64,000 bases of DNA from Flavobacteriaceae bacterium (lineage in GTDB: Bacteria > Bacteroidota > Bacteroidia > Flavobacteriales > Flavobacteriaceae): contig CANKLE010000006.1 in assembly GCA_947483075.1 (NCBI GenBank), forward strand, positions 62,001 through 126,000. Direction: 5' to 3'. A program made the position numbers and the translations under genes. The notes under the pieces are model-generated. The model was not told the DNA's origin. It did not search any database and saw only the letters and a list, made by a program, of their open reading frames with translations. Positions 63,874-64,000 of this stretch are shown piece after piece (the stretch's first letter is position 1; every line of letters starts with the position of its first letter).

Positions 63874-64000
63874 TTATTGGTCTGCCATTTTATCGCTCTT
63901 AGCTCTATTAAAATATCTAAGTACTAATTGAGCATTTGATATTTCAGTTTTCCCTCCTTTAGAGTAGGGTACAATATGGTCAACCTCAGAATCCTCAATT
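63874..64000 (-). CDS. HNH endonuclease, C-terminal part only
   Basis: The minus strand is open from the right edge to a TAA at 63874-63876 and gives 41 residues. EVDHIVPYSKGGKTEISNAQ followed by LVLRYFNRAKSDKM fits the HNH pattern (DHIxPxSKGGxTxxxNxQLxxxxxNxxK). The N-terminus lies beyond the window, so it is unclear whether it is a free HNH protein or a DUF262-type (GmrSD-like) restriction protein. It is 16 bp upstream of hsdM, in the same direction. Confidence 0.8.
   Translation of the reverse strand, partial: IEDSEVDHIVPYSKGGKTEISNAQLVLRYFNRAKSDKMADQ

Noticed and set aside
1..64000. tRNA or rRNA genes
   Set aside because: No cloverleaf or rRNA sequence was recognised in the gaps; a tRNAscan-SE run would be decisive.

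Overview
The window looks like a chromosomal segment of a member of the Flavobacteriaceae, probably Flavobacterium or a close relative. The signs are -7 promoter boxes of the Bacteroidota form TAnnTTTG, few visible Shine-Dalgarno sequences, a type IX secretion (T9SS) sorting domain, a lycopene cyclase, a fused CzcA-TolC efflux protein and a fused Nramp-UspA transporter. No rRNA, tRNA, CRISPR array or intact transposase was seen.

Layout. 1-10.8 kb: the N-terminal part of a secreted zinc metalloprotease, yraN-ldcA, divergent metG with a membrane protein, a HAD hydrolase and a CatA-like acetyltransferase, ssb, then a zinc-finger protein, an M28 peptidase and an NAD(P)-binding protein with overlapping ends. 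10.8-21.5 kb: an M13 peptidase, a Sco protein, feoA-feoB with a 40-residue Cys-tailed partner, an Nramp-Usp fusion, crtY, a nucleoside-recognition membrane protein and a DEDDy exonuclease. 21.8-31.9 kb: a haem biosynthesis cluster. ogt-hemB-(DUF1801/CDGSH protein)-hemF-hemE-hemD-hemC-hemA lie on the minus strand, divergent from araC-hemH-hemJ. Together these cover glutamyl-tRNA to haem except hemL. 31.9-40.7 kb: a histidine kinase, a crotonase, a secreted protein, an HD hydrolase, an acyl-ACP desaturase, plsC and an SGNH/MBOAT pair. 40.7-43.3 kb: umuDC set between two repeat-rich intergenic blocks.

From about 43.3 kb to the end the DNA is visibly more AT-rich and has an accessory character: a SOUL protein, an esterase lipoprotein, a 14-repeat T9SS cargo protein, a lipoprotein, a heavy-metal efflux operon, a GNAT enzyme, and a defence block. 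The defence block holds type I hsdM-hsdS-hsdR, a membrane-anchored Vsr/DUF559-like putative nuclease and the C-terminus of an HNH nuclease. Five copies of a roughly 60-bp repeat, four of them directly after a terminator hairpin, separate the gene units between 43.9 and 56 kb.

The most unusual signal is a set of short dispersed palindromic elements. One family has the form GGTCCCGA-N4-TCGGGA. A second has a pyrimidine/purine stem followed by a G-rich tail. Both occur between genes, but one copy of each also sits in frame inside hemF, where the protein is longer than E. coli HemF (recalled), and a further copy supplies the last codons and stop of hemE. This resembles in principle the coding-region palindromes described in Rickettsia. 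All composition and identity statements were made by eye, and no search was run.
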